64,000 nt of DNA from CANDOC01 sp965261725 (GCA_965261725.1 CBDHDU010000044.1:558001-622000); one strand, 5' to 3'; positions 26,887 to 35,601 are shown, counted from the first letter of the stretch. Notes: generated by a model not told the origin, from the sequence alone. Numbers and translations: made by a program.

Positions 26887-29265
26887 TTAATGGGTGAGTA
26901 TTTCCCTGATTTCTTGACGGCAGGTTGGGCAATCACTTCGAGTATACAGCCAGCGTAGCAGACATCGCTTGCAAGTGTTTTTATGACCACAGGGGCTGGC
27001 TTGAACGAAAGATGAGTCCTCATCAAAGCAGATGATGCAATACTCACTTTCAAAGACTTCATTTCTTGTTGTTGTGGAGGCTGCTTGCGTTGGGGGGCTA
27101 GTCTCAAGTAACGGCTCTGCAAGGTTAAGAGCAGTACCTATCTGTTTACAAAAGCTGGGTAAAGTAAAGTTTTCCGGGTTTTTCATGCACTTTGCGCAAA
27201 TTTCCAGTACCTGTTTCAACTGGCTATCAGTTATGTTGTCATCGGCGTGGAGATAAGAAAAATACGGCTTAACATAACAGGCGGCAGCGTATGATGTACC
27301 TGTATCTGAAACAGGGTGGAAGAAATGCGAGCTTTGTTCACTGTACATGTCGCGGGACTCTTGAATCTTTTCATGTAACGTGAAAGCCACCATAAAGGCA
27401 AGTCGCACCATATCAATTTCGCGAGCCTGTATTTCACGCCCTGAATCCAGCAAATTCTTACATGGAGTGCCCAGATGAAAGCCTTCGGGAAATGTACTTC
27501 TTGTTACGATATCGCTTTCAGGCAAGGCTTCGGAGAAATCGATCCACAACCACACACCATCCCTGCGCTGCATAAAATTACTCGGTGTCAGGTCAATCAG
27601 AGCCAAGCCTGCATTATGGGCAGAATGGAGACCGCGAACCATGGCTTTGATTATTTCAAGCCGGGACTGGTAGCTGGGTGGGGAGGTGGTGTCCAGACGG
27701 AAATAATTTGCCAGCGTGCACTGCATGGCATCCAGAACCAAAATGGGTACACTATCGTGAATTCCTCCACAAACAACCCCCTGACTGATTAGCTGTGAAA
27801 GGTGCCTGGGGTAGTTGCCTGCTGTTGCCGATTGTATCTTCAGATAATTTTCACGCTCCCGGGAGAAAGACTGTCTGGCTTCTACTGGATCACAGTAAGG
27901 GCCACCTGTAAAAATTTTGAGTGCGAATGTATCATCCTTATCGCTACTAACAATAAAAACTTCAGCGAAAGAGCCACTTGCCACAGGCTCGCCCTGACTA
28001 TACCAGCCAAGTCCTGAGTGCCCACTTTCGTCAGGCGGTGTAGCGATACAAAAATAAGGCTGTTGGTCATGGCGGCGCTGTATCAGATATTTACCCATAA
28101 AGGCATAAGGGCAGGGGGAATCTTCAGTTTGAATTTGATGCTCTTCCCAGGCTGTATCTGTTACTTCCCACTGTTCTATCCCAACGCCGCATTGACAGCA
28201 CTGCAAATAATCCGGAGCGGGTGGGAGCTGACTGTCCGCGCTGAATTGATCTTTGTCCTGCTGGGTTAAGGGTGTAAACCCTGCTGCAGGCAGAGTCACA
28301 AACTCTTGTTGTGATAGCGCAAAATGTTTTTTGCTGTTAGCCATTAGGCCGCTTCTATATTCAATCTCTTCCGGGTTCGTCAGATTCCAGACTTTGGGAA
28401 GGGTTGCGGCAATCCGAGCAAATGTTAGCTGTGGAACAGGGTTATAGTGAACTAATTTAGTTTCCGGCACCTTATTAAAAGTTGTAAACACATTTCTACG
28501 ACGGGTCTGAATGACAGGCTTTTGACTTTCACGTGCAACAGCCTGTTGGAATGCAGCCAGGTCGATTTGAGTTACTTCGCTGCTTGTATGCAAATCCCAC
28601 TGTCTGAGTTGCTGCTGTGGTTCTGGTGAGTAGTCAGCTGTAAGGGAACTAAATGATGCAAAGCTGAATTTGCATTCAGGATCAAGCCCTCTGTGAGCCG
28701 CTTGTTGCAGTGCCTGTAGCCACAGTGAAGCTATAAAACTGGACAGCTGGCGAGGATCACTGATTTTTATCAGTTGTATTCCGAACTCTGAGTACATTAC
28801 ATAAAATACGAACGATGTATTGCCTGATGTAGCTCGACTTAACAAGCTTTCAGCTGTTTCCCTACCCTGCAGATTCTCAAGCTTACCGTCGGGGTGGATG
28901 ACCCATATGTATGGATACTGGCGACCGTCTTTCTGGTCTCTGAACCAGACAGGGCAAATGAGGCAGGCACCTGAGTGCAAAGAGGCAAGCGGAAGCAAGT
29001 TGGCTTCTATTGACAGGCTGGCATACTGCCCCTGACCCAGTGACTGAAAAAGCTGCTGACTGAGTTCCTGTGCGGGCTGATGTTTACAGGGAGTTCGGGT
29101 AAAAAAATGATAAAGATCAGAGTATTCCATTTCCTGAGAATAAACACGGGTGTAAGTAGCCTGTGTTGTTTCTCTTAGCTGCCAGGAACCGGTTAAAGCA
29201 TAAATGGTGCTTGTATATAAGCAGAGGACTATATATGACCAAAACAGCCAAGGATACTGCTTCAT
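26887..29265 (-). CDS. Secreted BIR - protein kinase - RING fusion (IAP-like)
   Basis: This 792-residue protein combines three eukaryotic signalling domains. Residues 1-23 are a signal peptide or membrane anchor. A BIR (inhibitor-of-apoptosis) domain spans about 301-395: AAGF at 327-330, then Cys356-x2-Cys359-x16-His376-x8-Cys385, with Trp366 and Trp373 and Glu374-Glu375 at the positions seen in XIAP BIR3. A protein kinase-like fold spans about 420-720: glycine loop ASGSFAEV (429-436), Lys450 in FALKIF, a helix C glutamate in SRERENY, LIDLTPSNF with Asp558 and Asn563 (HRD replaced by LID), and IDFSEA with Asp576 (DFG replaced by DFS). A C-terminal C3HC4 RING (743-782) is Cys743-x2-Cys746-x12-Cys759-x-His761-x3-Cys765-x2-Cys768-x10-Cys779-x2-Cys782; the H-x3-C spacing is the IAP type. 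Residues 24-300 are unrecognised. It is divergent from a TRAF-like gene. Confidence 0.85.
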   Translation of the reverse strand: MKQYPWLFWSYIVLCLYTSTIYALTGSWQLRETTQATYTRVYSQEMEYSDLYHFFTRTPCKHQPAQELSQQLFQSLGQGQYASLSIEANLLPLASLHSGACLICPVWFRDQKDGRQYPYIWVIHPDGKLENLQGRETAESLLSRATSGNTSFVFYVMYSEFGIQLIKISDPRQLSSFIASLWLQALQQAAHRGLDPECKFSFASFSSLTADYSPEPQQQLRQWDLHTSSEVTQIDLAAFQQAVARESQKPVIQTRRRNVFTTFNKVPETKLVHYNPVPQLTFARIAATLPKVWNLTNPEEIEYRSGLMANSKKHFALSQQEFVTLPAAGFTPLTQQDKDQFSADSQLPPAPDYLQCCQCGVGIEQWEVTDTAWEEHQIQTEDSPCPYAFMGKYLIQRRHDQQPYFCIATPPDESGHSGLGWYSQGEPVASGSFAEVFIVSSDKDDTFALKIFTGGPYCDPVEARQSFSRERENYLKIQSATAGNYPRHLSQLISQGVVCGGIHDSVPILVLDAMQCTLANYFRLDTTSPPSYQSRLEIIKAMVRGLHSAHNAGLALIDLTPSNFMQRRDGVWLWIDFSEALPESDIVTRSTFPEGFHLGTPCKNLLDSGREIQAREIDMVRLAFMVAFTLHEKIQESRDMYSEQSSHFFHPVSDTGTSYAAACYVKPYFSYLHADDNITDSQLKQVLEICAKCMKNPENFTLPSFCKQIGTALNLAEPLLETSPPTQAASTTTRNEVFESEYCIICFDEDSSFVQASPCGHKNTCKRCLLRWLYTRSDCPTCRQEIREILTH

Positions 29266-29392
29266 TTTTTTGACTTTATCATTAAAGAGTTTTCATTAAA
29301 TAGCAAAATACACAATAGCGCATTTTAAAGGAAAATAAATTTCTTATAGAACCAATATAACAATCTATATTGTGTATTGGAGGAATATTGTT
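29266..29392. promoter_or_regulatory. Shared AT-rich control region of the two eukaryote-like genes
   Basis: This 127-base divergent spacer contains a perfect 11-base inverted repeat, AATACACAATA at 29307-29317 and TATTGTGTATT at 29368-29378. One arm is placed toward each gene, and the second abuts the GGAGGA ribosome site of the TRAF-like gene. A smaller hairpin CAATATA/TATATTG (29353-29372) overlaps it. The layout suggests a shared regulator site or mirrored promoter elements. Confidence 0.5.
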
Positions 29393-31309
29393 ATGAGCTG
29401 GCAAACGACAAAAAACTATAACTTTTATGAGTTGTTTTTACTCATCACTACGGTGTTTTTTTTGAATTGTAGTTACGCTGGCGACTCTCCTAAAATGGAG
29501 AGAAGAATGTTTCTGGATGGTCCTGGTTCTGGTCCTGATCTGGTGGAAACTGATGGAGCAAGAAGAGTTGACCCTAAAAAAATTTATGAAGGAGAAACTC
29601 AATGGGGCGGTGTAGAGAGATGTCTTATTGAAAGCAATAACATGATTTTTAAAGCTTTAGATGCTCAAACAAAAACAGCGCCCATAGTTAAGAAAGCTGA
29701 TGAAGATGTTTTAGATTCCATAACCGAACTACCTTCTAAGTATCAAAAAGCTTCATTCCAGTTGACAGTTATCAGAGGTAGGGGAAGCGCCAAACAAAAA
29801 TGGAGGTTTGATGTGTATAGCAGTGCTTCTGAATCTTTATCACAGGCGGATTTTGAGCGGAAAATGGTCTGTTGTTACTGTAAAGGTGTTTTTACTAATC
29901 CTGTATTACAGGTTGACTGTGAAAGTGGACATAAACTTTGTTATAAGTGTTTAGAACAAATTGATGAAGCACACCAAAAAAAAGAACCTGCATTAAATGA
30001 AGAACCAACATCAGATGATGAAAAAGACGGAGTTGCTTCTTCGGATTCAGGTTTGGAAATAGTTGTAGCAGACGAACCCAGTCTCGTTTCTTTTTCCGGG
30101 ACTGTGAAAAGTACAAGTCAGCAGGTTAATGTTTACACAATTAAAAGTAAACAATTAGAGTGTCCGTTTTGCAAGGATGATTATGGAGCTGTCTCTCATA
30201 TAACGAATGGTTTTACAGATAAAGCTCATAGCCGAGAAATGAGCAAAGATGGCGCTCTGGCTGTCGGCTGCCCTTTCTGTGATAGTTTTTATTGTCACCC
30301 TGCACAACTCACGGTCAATACAGGTTTTGTGGATAAGCACATGGAAATATGTGAAGGGTATCCCATTGCCTGTTGCTATCAAATGGATGGCTGTGAATTT
30401 ACAACGCCACGAAGAAGCAAGCAGTGTCTACCTGACCACCAGCAAGCTTGTAGATACCGTTCTGCCGAGTGTGAGCATTGTAAGCAGAACATGAAGTATT
30501 TGGAGTTGAAGGATCATCATGAACTGTCATGTCAAGAGTTTCCTGTAAAAATAACAATGACAGGTAATATTGAAGTACCAAGAAAGTTTGCAGTAAAATT
30601 TTCTAAAGATAGCGCCACTGTTTCAGAGGCGTCTGCCGGTAATTTAATATCATTTATGTTAATGAGTTATCAGCAACTAGAAAAAATGTTCTTAGAAAAA
30701 GAAAAAAATGTTAATAAATTAGAGGGGCAGCTTGTTGCATTGCAGCATACTAGTCAGGAGCAAGCCCGTGATCTTAAAAAAGTCACTGCAAGGCTTGATG
30801 AACATAGTGTGGAAGTGCCGAGGGTTATAGCTTCCATTCATATTAAAAGCCGTGTTTTTGATTTACAACTATGTGAGATCAGCTCAAGACATCACCGTTA
30901 CCAAGAAAAAAGTGAGTTCGGAAAACCAGATGGCTATCTATCCGGAATGCTACTCTCTCCATACTGCAAAGCATGGGAAGAAGAGGAGCGCCAAGATGCG
31001 ATGGTTTTAAGTCAGAATCGCTATTCACAGCAGCCCAGAAAGGTGATTATGTTCCGGTTTGGCGTAGAAAAATACCATGGCGTTTATGACTGCACGTCAT
31101 CCTCATGTAGCCGCTTGCAGCTGTCTTTATGCCCTCTGAATGAATATAGTCATCAACCAAAGAGTTTAGGGGATGTTGATCTGTCTAAAATGAATGTTGA
31201 TAAATTTGATGCTGATAAACACCCTGCATCGCTAAATTTTCCAGAGATGGCTATAAAAGGGTTTATTAACGATAAAGGGAAAGTGAAGATTAAATTACAA
31301 ATATTATAA
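29393..31309 (+). CDS. Secreted RING / TRAF-type zinc finger / coiled-coil protein
   Basis: The ATG at 29393 has a GGAGGA ribosome site 8 bases upstream; the open frame from 29372 begins with GTG and lacks one. The 638-residue protein has a signal peptide (YELFLLITTVFFLNCSYA, ends about residue 29). A RING begins VCCYCKGVFTNPV, with zinc positions C160/C163, C176, H180, C183 and C186. It is interrupted by an acidic insert of about 70 residues and completed by CPFC at 257-260. TRAF-type zinc fingers follow: CPFCDSFYCHPA, CCYQMDGCEFTT, HQQACRYRSAECEHCKQNMKYLELKDHHELSC, about 293-380. A coiled coil (about 420-470) and a C-terminal beta-rich region take the place of a MATH domain. This is the TRAF6-type order and implies a host-directed ubiquitin ligase. 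It is markedly AT-rich compared with its flanks. Confidence 0.82.
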   Translation: MSWQTTKNYNFYELFLLITTVFFLNCSYAGDSPKMERRMFLDGPGSGPDLVETDGARRVDPKKIYEGETQWGGVERCLIESNNMIFKALDAQTKTAPIVKKADEDVLDSITELPSKYQKASFQLTVIRGRGSAKQKWRFDVYSSASESLSQADFERKMVCCYCKGVFTNPVLQVDCESGHKLCYKCLEQIDEAHQKKEPALNEEPTSDDEKDGVASSDSGLEIVVADEPSLVSFSGTVKSTSQQVNVYTIKSKQLECPFCKDDYGAVSHITNGFTDKAHSREMSKDGALAVGCPFCDSFYCHPAQLTVNTGFVDKHMEICEGYPIACCYQMDGCEFTTPRRSKQCLPDHQQACRYRSAECEHCKQNMKYLELKDHHELSCQEFPVKITMTGNIEVPRKFAVKFSKDSATVSEASAGNLISFMLMSYQQLEKMFLEKEKNVNKLEGQLVALQHTSQEQARDLKKVTARLDEHSVEVPRVIASIHIKSRVFDLQLCEISSRHHRYQEKSEFGKPDGYLSGMLLSPYCKAWEEEERQDAMVLSQNRYSQQPRKVIMFRFGVEKYHGVYDCTSSSCSRLQLSLCPLNEYSHQPKSLGDVDLSKMNVDKFDADKHPASLNFPEMAIKGFINDKGKVKIKLQIL

Positions 31310-31321
31310 TCAGATTGTAAA

Positions 31322-31441
31322 GAAAATCCCTTCAGCTCGACTACTCGGCCGCAAGCGACCGAGCTTTACGCCGATCTGATTGGCCTTCGGCCAACCGGGA
31401 TTTTCAGATAGTCACTCGGGGGCAAGCCCCTGAGATTTCTT
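31322..31441. repeat. Two related hairpin modules inside a larger inverted repeat
   Basis: GAAAATCCC (31322-31330) pairs with GGGATTTTC (31397-31405), enclosing a near-perfect hairpin CTCGGCCGC/GCGACCGAG and TTGGCC-TTC-GGCCAA. Just after it, CTCGGGG-GCAAG-CCCCTGAG forms a second hairpin. It is followed by GATTTCTTT, which can pair with AAAGAAAATC at the start, giving competing folds. On the minus strand the two modules share a CTCxGG...GCTTGC...GAGT...CTGA pattern, as in a REP-like or small mobile repeat. Confidence 0.55.
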
Positions 31442-31446
31442 TCGTT

Positions 31447-31483
31447 AAAAGGAGCAGTTGGCACTAGCCTAACTGCTCCTTTT
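31447..31483. terminator. Bidirectional terminator between the TRAF-like gene and parC
   Basis: AAAAGGAGCAGTT (31447-31459) pairs perfectly with AACTGCTCCTTTT (31471-31483) over an 11-base loop. A and T runs at both ends suit convergent termination. Confidence 0.88.
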
Positions 31484-31489
31484 AAACAG

Positions 31490-33739
31490 CTATTCTACCT
31501 CAATCCGATCAACCTTCTGGAAACCACGCGGCAGCTTGTTACCACGGCGCCCGCGTTCACCGGTGTAATGCTCCAGATCAGAAGGCTTCAGGTTCAGGTG
31601 GCGGCGCCCTGCATAAATAACCAGCGTGTCTTCAGGTCCCAACACAGTTACCGCAACCACAAACTCAACCCGGTCGGCAGCACGGGCTGAAGGAATGCTG
31701 ATCAGCTTGTTTCCTTTACCGCGTGCCATAACGGGCAGTTCAGATGCTTTGAATATCAGCAAACGCCCTTCATTACTGATAGTTGCTACTGTTTGTTCTT
31801 CCGGATTTTTCATCGGCACTGGCGGCAATACACGGGCATTGGTTGGCAGCGTCAGCAGAGCTTTACCGGCCTTGTTCTTACTTAACAGGTCTTCAAAGGT
31901 AGTGATAAACCCATAACCGGCATCCGATGCCATCAGCAGCAAATCTTTCTGCTCACCTGCCAGTACATGTTCAAATACAGAACCTGCCGGAGGATTAACG
32001 CGCCCGGTCAGTGGTTCGCCCTGACTTCTAGCTGAAGGGAGTGTATGTGTTGCAACAGAGTAGCTGCGTCCTGATGAATCAAGGAAGATGGCAGACTGGT
32101 TGCTGCGACCATGTGCTGACTGCAGATATCCATCACCAGCCTTGTAGTTCAGGGTAGAAGCATCAATGTCATGACCTTTCGCCGCACGTATCCAGCCTTT
32201 CTTCGACAGTACAATAGTTACCGGGTCAGAACTCATCAGCTCGGTTTCAGAAAGTGCCTGAGCTTCTTTACGGGTAACAATCGGTGAACGACGATCATCG
32301 CCAAAGGTTTCTGTATCTTGCAGAATTTCTTTTTTGATCAGCGTCTTCATGCGACGGTCGGAACCCAGAGTTAGTTCCAGCTGCTTGCGTTCCTTGCTGA
32401 GTTCATCCTGCTCGGCGCGGATTTTGATCTCTTCCAGTTTTGCCAGCTGACGTAACTTCAGCTCAAGGATTGCTTCAGCCTGACGTTCACTCAGGTTAAA
32501 GCGTTCCATCAGCACCTGTTTGGGCTTGTCTTCAGTGCGGATGATGTCGATAACTTCATCAATATTCAGGAAGGCAGCCAGCAGACCATCCAGAATATGC
32601 AGGCGGTCTTCTACTTTATCCAGACGATGCTGCAGACGACGGCGAACAGTGTCAGTACGGTAACTCAGCCATTCGGTCAGGATACGATCCAGCGATTTAA
32701 CCTGTGGGCGGCCATCAATGCCGATCATATTCATATTGACGCGGTAGGTGCGTTCAAGATCGGTTGTAGCGAACAGGTGATTCATCAACTGATCACAGTC
32801 GATGCGGTTGGAGCGTGGGGTAATGACCAGGCGGGTCGGGTTTTCGTGATCAGACTCATCGCGCAGATCAGCCACCATCGGCAGTTTTTTCTTCTGCATC
32901 TGGTCGGCAATCTGTTCCAGAATTTTGGCACCGGAAACCTGATGAGGCAGGGCGGTAATAACAATATCACCGTTTTCTTTAATCCAGACACCCCGCATAC
33001 GAACAGAACCACGTCCCAGTTTGTACATCTTGATGATGTCAGCGCGGGAACTGATGATCTCCGCTTCGGTCGGGAAGTCCGGCCCCTTGATATGTTCACA
33101 GAGGTCTTCAATCGTAGCCGCCGGTTTTTCCAGTAGGTGTACGCAGGCGCTGGCCACTTCTTTAAGGTTATGGGGCGGAACATCCGTTGCCATACCTACA
33201 GCAATACCTGTGGTGCCGTTTAATAGCAGGTTCGGCAGGCGGGCTGGCAAGGTTGAGGGTTCATCAAGGGTGCCATCGAAATTAGGTACCCAATCGACGG
33301 TACCCTGACCGAGTTCCTGCAGTAATACGCCAGCATAAGCGGCCAGCCGGGATTCTGTATATCGCATAGCAGCGAAGGATTTCGGATCATCGGGAGAACC
33401 CCAGTTACCCTGACCATCAATAAGCGGGTAGCGGTAAGAGAACGGCTGAGCCATCAGTACCATCGCTTCATAGCAGGCGCTGTCACCATGCGGATGAAAC
33501 TTACCCAGCACGTCACCGACAGTACGCGCTGACTTTTTGTACTTGGCTGTATTTTTCAGCCCCAGCTCGCTCATGGCGTAGACAATACGTCGCTGTACCG
33601 GCTTCAGGCCATCCCCGATGTGGGGCAGCGCACGATCCAGGATGACGTACATCGAGTAGTTGAGATAAGCGTTTTCAGTATAGGCACGCAGCGACTGGCG
33701 CTCGATTCCATCGTCGCCAAGCACGATCTGTTCCGTCAT
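31490..33739 (-). CDS. parC: DNA topoisomerase IV subunit A
   Basis: ParC cuts and rejoins DNA in topoisomerase IV, decatenating sister chromosomes with ParE. The 749-residue protein shows the type IIA core RALPHIGDGLKPVQRRIVYAM, the quinolone-region motif HPHGDSACYEAM with unmutated Ser87 and Glu91, and the active-site tyrosine in AAMRYTESRL (Tyr127). The C-terminal beta-pinwheel follows (LVIYAGRRHLNLKPSDLEHY near the end). The length and C-terminus are those of ParC rather than GyrA; no GyrA box was seen. parE is not in the window. Confidence 0.96.
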   Translation of the reverse strand: MTEQIVLGDDGIERQSLRAYTENAYLNYSMYVILDRALPHIGDGLKPVQRRIVYAMSELGLKNTAKYKKSARTVGDVLGKFHPHGDSACYEAMVLMAQPFSYRYPLIDGQGNWGSPDDPKSFAAMRYTESRLAAYAGVLLQELGQGTVDWVPNFDGTLDEPSTLPARLPNLLLNGTTGIAVGMATDVPPHNLKEVASACVHLLEKPAATIEDLCEHIKGPDFPTEAEIISSRADIIKMYKLGRGSVRMRGVWIKENGDIVITALPHQVSGAKILEQIADQMQKKKLPMVADLRDESDHENPTRLVITPRSNRIDCDQLMNHLFATTDLERTYRVNMNMIGIDGRPQVKSLDRILTEWLSYRTDTVRRRLQHRLDKVEDRLHILDGLLAAFLNIDEVIDIIRTEDKPKQVLMERFNLSERQAEAILELKLRQLAKLEEIKIRAEQDELSKERKQLELTLGSDRRMKTLIKKEILQDTETFGDDRRSPIVTRKEAQALSETELMSSDPVTIVLSKKGWIRAAKGHDIDASTLNYKAGDGYLQSAHGRSNQSAIFLDSSGRSYSVATHTLPSARSQGEPLTGRVNPPAGSVFEHVLAGEQKDLLLMASDAGYGFITTFEDLLSKNKAGKALLTLPTNARVLPPVPMKNPEEQTVATISNEGRLLIFKASELPVMARGKGNKLISIPSARAADRVEFVVAVTVLGPEDTLVIYAGRRHLNLKPSDLEHYTGERGRRGNKLPRGFQKVDRIEVE

Positions 33740-33863
33740 TGGAAACCTGTTAAATTTTCAAGCGGGAAATCACTCCATGATAAGTAGCCTGCGGGCAAGG
33801 TGCCAGCCCGCAGGGGCATTCTTTGGATATTTTCTTGTATGGGGAGGTTTATGGCGGCTCTGA

Positions 33864-34358
33864 TCAGGGGCTTTTCATATCCTGTCTGGTATAAACATCC
33901 CGGTTAAATGCCCGTGACTTCCACGTGTCTTCGCCTTTGAACTGCACCATGTAATAGGTTTCCAGTTCCATCCTGTCGTTGATGACACCGACCATACTGA
34001 TCGTCACCGGAGAGCCGCAGCTTTCCATGCTCAGGCTGAGCGACATGGCATTGCCGTTTACGAAACCAACGACTTCCACGGGCTGACCAATGCAGCTTTT
34101 GGTGTCTGCGACAGCGGTTGTGAATAAGCCGCGGAATTCGTTGTTTTCGAGTTTGGCGATATCCAGATAGGAGCCGCGCTGGTTTTTCCAGATACCTTTA
34201 AAATTTTTGGTATCAAAGGGTTTTGAAAATGATTGCTTTTCTGTGCCATGTTCTTTCTGGCCGCTCTCTTGTGGTTTGGTTTCTGCCACTGAGAAAGGAG
34301 CGATCAGAAACAAGAAACTTAATAAGCTGCATCGGGCAGCAAATTGTTTTAAATGCAT
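33864..34358 (-). CDS. Secreted avidin/streptavidin-like protein
   Basis: This 164-residue exported protein (signal peptide to about Ala25) has a single beta-barrel domain resembling avidin. The motif FKGIWKNQRGSY matches streptavidin GTWYNQLGS, with Asn59 and Ser63 at the biotin-ring positions Asn23 and Ser27. FRGLFTTAV matches TGTYESAV, with Phe79 and Thr81 for Tyr43 and Ser45. TWKSRAFNRDVYTRQ matches the WKSTLVGHDTFTK end, keeping Trp146 and Asp154 with the exact 8-residue spacing of Trp120 and Asp128. The Trp79, Trp92 and Trp108 positions are not Trp here, so affinity may be lower or the ligand different. Two cysteines (89 and 114) could form a disulfide. It stands alone between parC and an unknown secreted protein. 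Confidence 0.65.
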   Translation of the reverse strand: MHLKQFAARCSLLSFLFLIAPFSVAETKPQESGQKEHGTEKQSFSKPFDTKNFKGIWKNQRGSYLDIAKLENNEFRGLFTTAVADTKSCIGQPVEVVGFVNGNAMSLSLSMESCGSPVTISMVGVINDRMELETYYMVQFKGEDTWKSRAFNRDVYTRQDMKSP

Positions 34359-34388
34359 ATTAAATTGCCTTATGGGCGCATTTAAGGG

Positions 34389-35480
34389 TTATTGTAGATA
34401 CCTGTTGAGTACGGGGACTCGCTGACCTCCAGCTTTTAGCGCATCAATGATACGGTTGTTAGTTGTAAACTGCCAAAGTGCTTCTTTGCTTGTTGGAAGG
34501 GACTCGGACCACTTGGAAAATACTTCTTTGGTTACAGGTACTCTTGACCATTGTTCCTGAGCTGCTTGCATTAACACCTTATGTGAGCTTAAAGGTTGTT
34601 CATAAACCTTCACGCAGAGTTGAGATAATTCTTCGGGTACAAGCTCTTTGGCAAAAGTGGGCAGATTGCGGACATGTGTTGGCAGGCTCTTAAGGCTTTC
34701 CATAGGGCTTGTTGACAAGTATGTTGGTTCTCCCTGACCATCTTGCAAGAAATTACGAGGTAGTGGTGAGTTTACTAATACGCATTCGATATCTGAAAAA
34801 TCATCTACTTCAGTTGCTTCATCTTTTGCGCATACGATTTCAACTTTAACCTCAGTGCCTGACTTTTCTGTTCGGAAAGTATAGTCATCAAACTTCATTG
34901 TATCTCCTTCTGTAAGTTCAGAAGGGATTCGGGCGATACAGTAGGTTGGGCAGGCAGAGACAGATAAGTTTAAAGCGGGCTTAAATATGCGCCAGGCTCT
35001 TATATCTGCCAAGGAGTACAAAGATGTCGAAATAGGTTCTTGTTTCAGCAAAGCAAAAACATTTTCAACTGAATTAGGGTGGCAAAGTAGTAGTAAAGGG
35101 TTCGAAGTATGGAAAGCGGGTGACTCATTTTCTGAATCATTCGTGAAGTCTTTTACTGCACTTGCAAACTCAGGAAGGTTCCATGATGCGCTTTTGTTGC
35201 GAAGAATGACTCCTTTTCCGTCTGCTGTTAATTCAATAAGATGCCCATTTTCTTTAGCGATGTTGGTAGGTGAAATTTTCATCTCCTCAAAGGGTAAAGA
35301 AAAGATACTGCCTAACCCATTCTCGTCACGAGTAAGAATCAGAGTGTTATCATCTGCAGTGATGATATATAAAACCGTACCGTTGAAGTAAACTTTGATT
35401 GTGCCTTCAGTAGCAATTGTCAGACAGGACCACAGCATAGTTATTGCTGAGAGTAGAATTAAACAGGTATGCCGGAACAT
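34389..35480 (-). CDS. Hypothetical secreted protein
   Basis: I do not recognise this 363-residue protein. It has a signal peptide (LILLSAITMLWSCLTIATEG). A beta-rich N-terminal part follows (GTIKVYFNGTVLYIITADDNTLILTRD), then a cysteine pair region ACPTYCIARIP and an acidic middle ending in DDFSDIECVLV. The C-terminal third is helical (VPEELSQLCVKVYEQPLSS, LMQAAQEQWSRVPVTKEVFSKW). It reads in the same direction as the avidin-like gene, 30 bases upstream, so the two may be co-transcribed. Base composition is more AT-rich than the core genes, like the eukaryote-like loci, so host-directed use is possible but unproven. Confidence 0.65.
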   Translation of the reverse strand: MFRHTCLILLSAITMLWSCLTIATEGTIKVYFNGTVLYIITADDNTLILTRDENGLGSIFSLPFEEMKISPTNIAKENGHLIELTADGKGVILRNKSASWNLPEFASAVKDFTNDSENESPAFHTSNPLLLLCHPNSVENVFALLKQEPISTSLYSLADIRAWRIFKPALNLSVSACPTYCIARIPSELTEGDTMKFDDYTFRTEKSGTEVKVEIVCAKDEATEVDDFSDIECVLVNSPLPRNFLQDGQGEPTYLSTSPMESLKSLPTHVRNLPTFAKELVPEELSQLCVKVYEQPLSSHKVLMQAAQEQWSRVPVTKEVFSKWSESLPTSKEALWQFTTNNRIIDALKAGGQRVPVLNRYLQ

Positions 35481-35601
35481 AGCAATACCTCCGAAAGAGT
35501 GAATTCAGAGAATATTAGCTGCCTGTAGATAATGTGCCACTTCAGAAATTTTTAGCATTGTTGTCGGTCAGGCTGTGAATGTGTGAAGGAAGATGCTGAC
35601 A

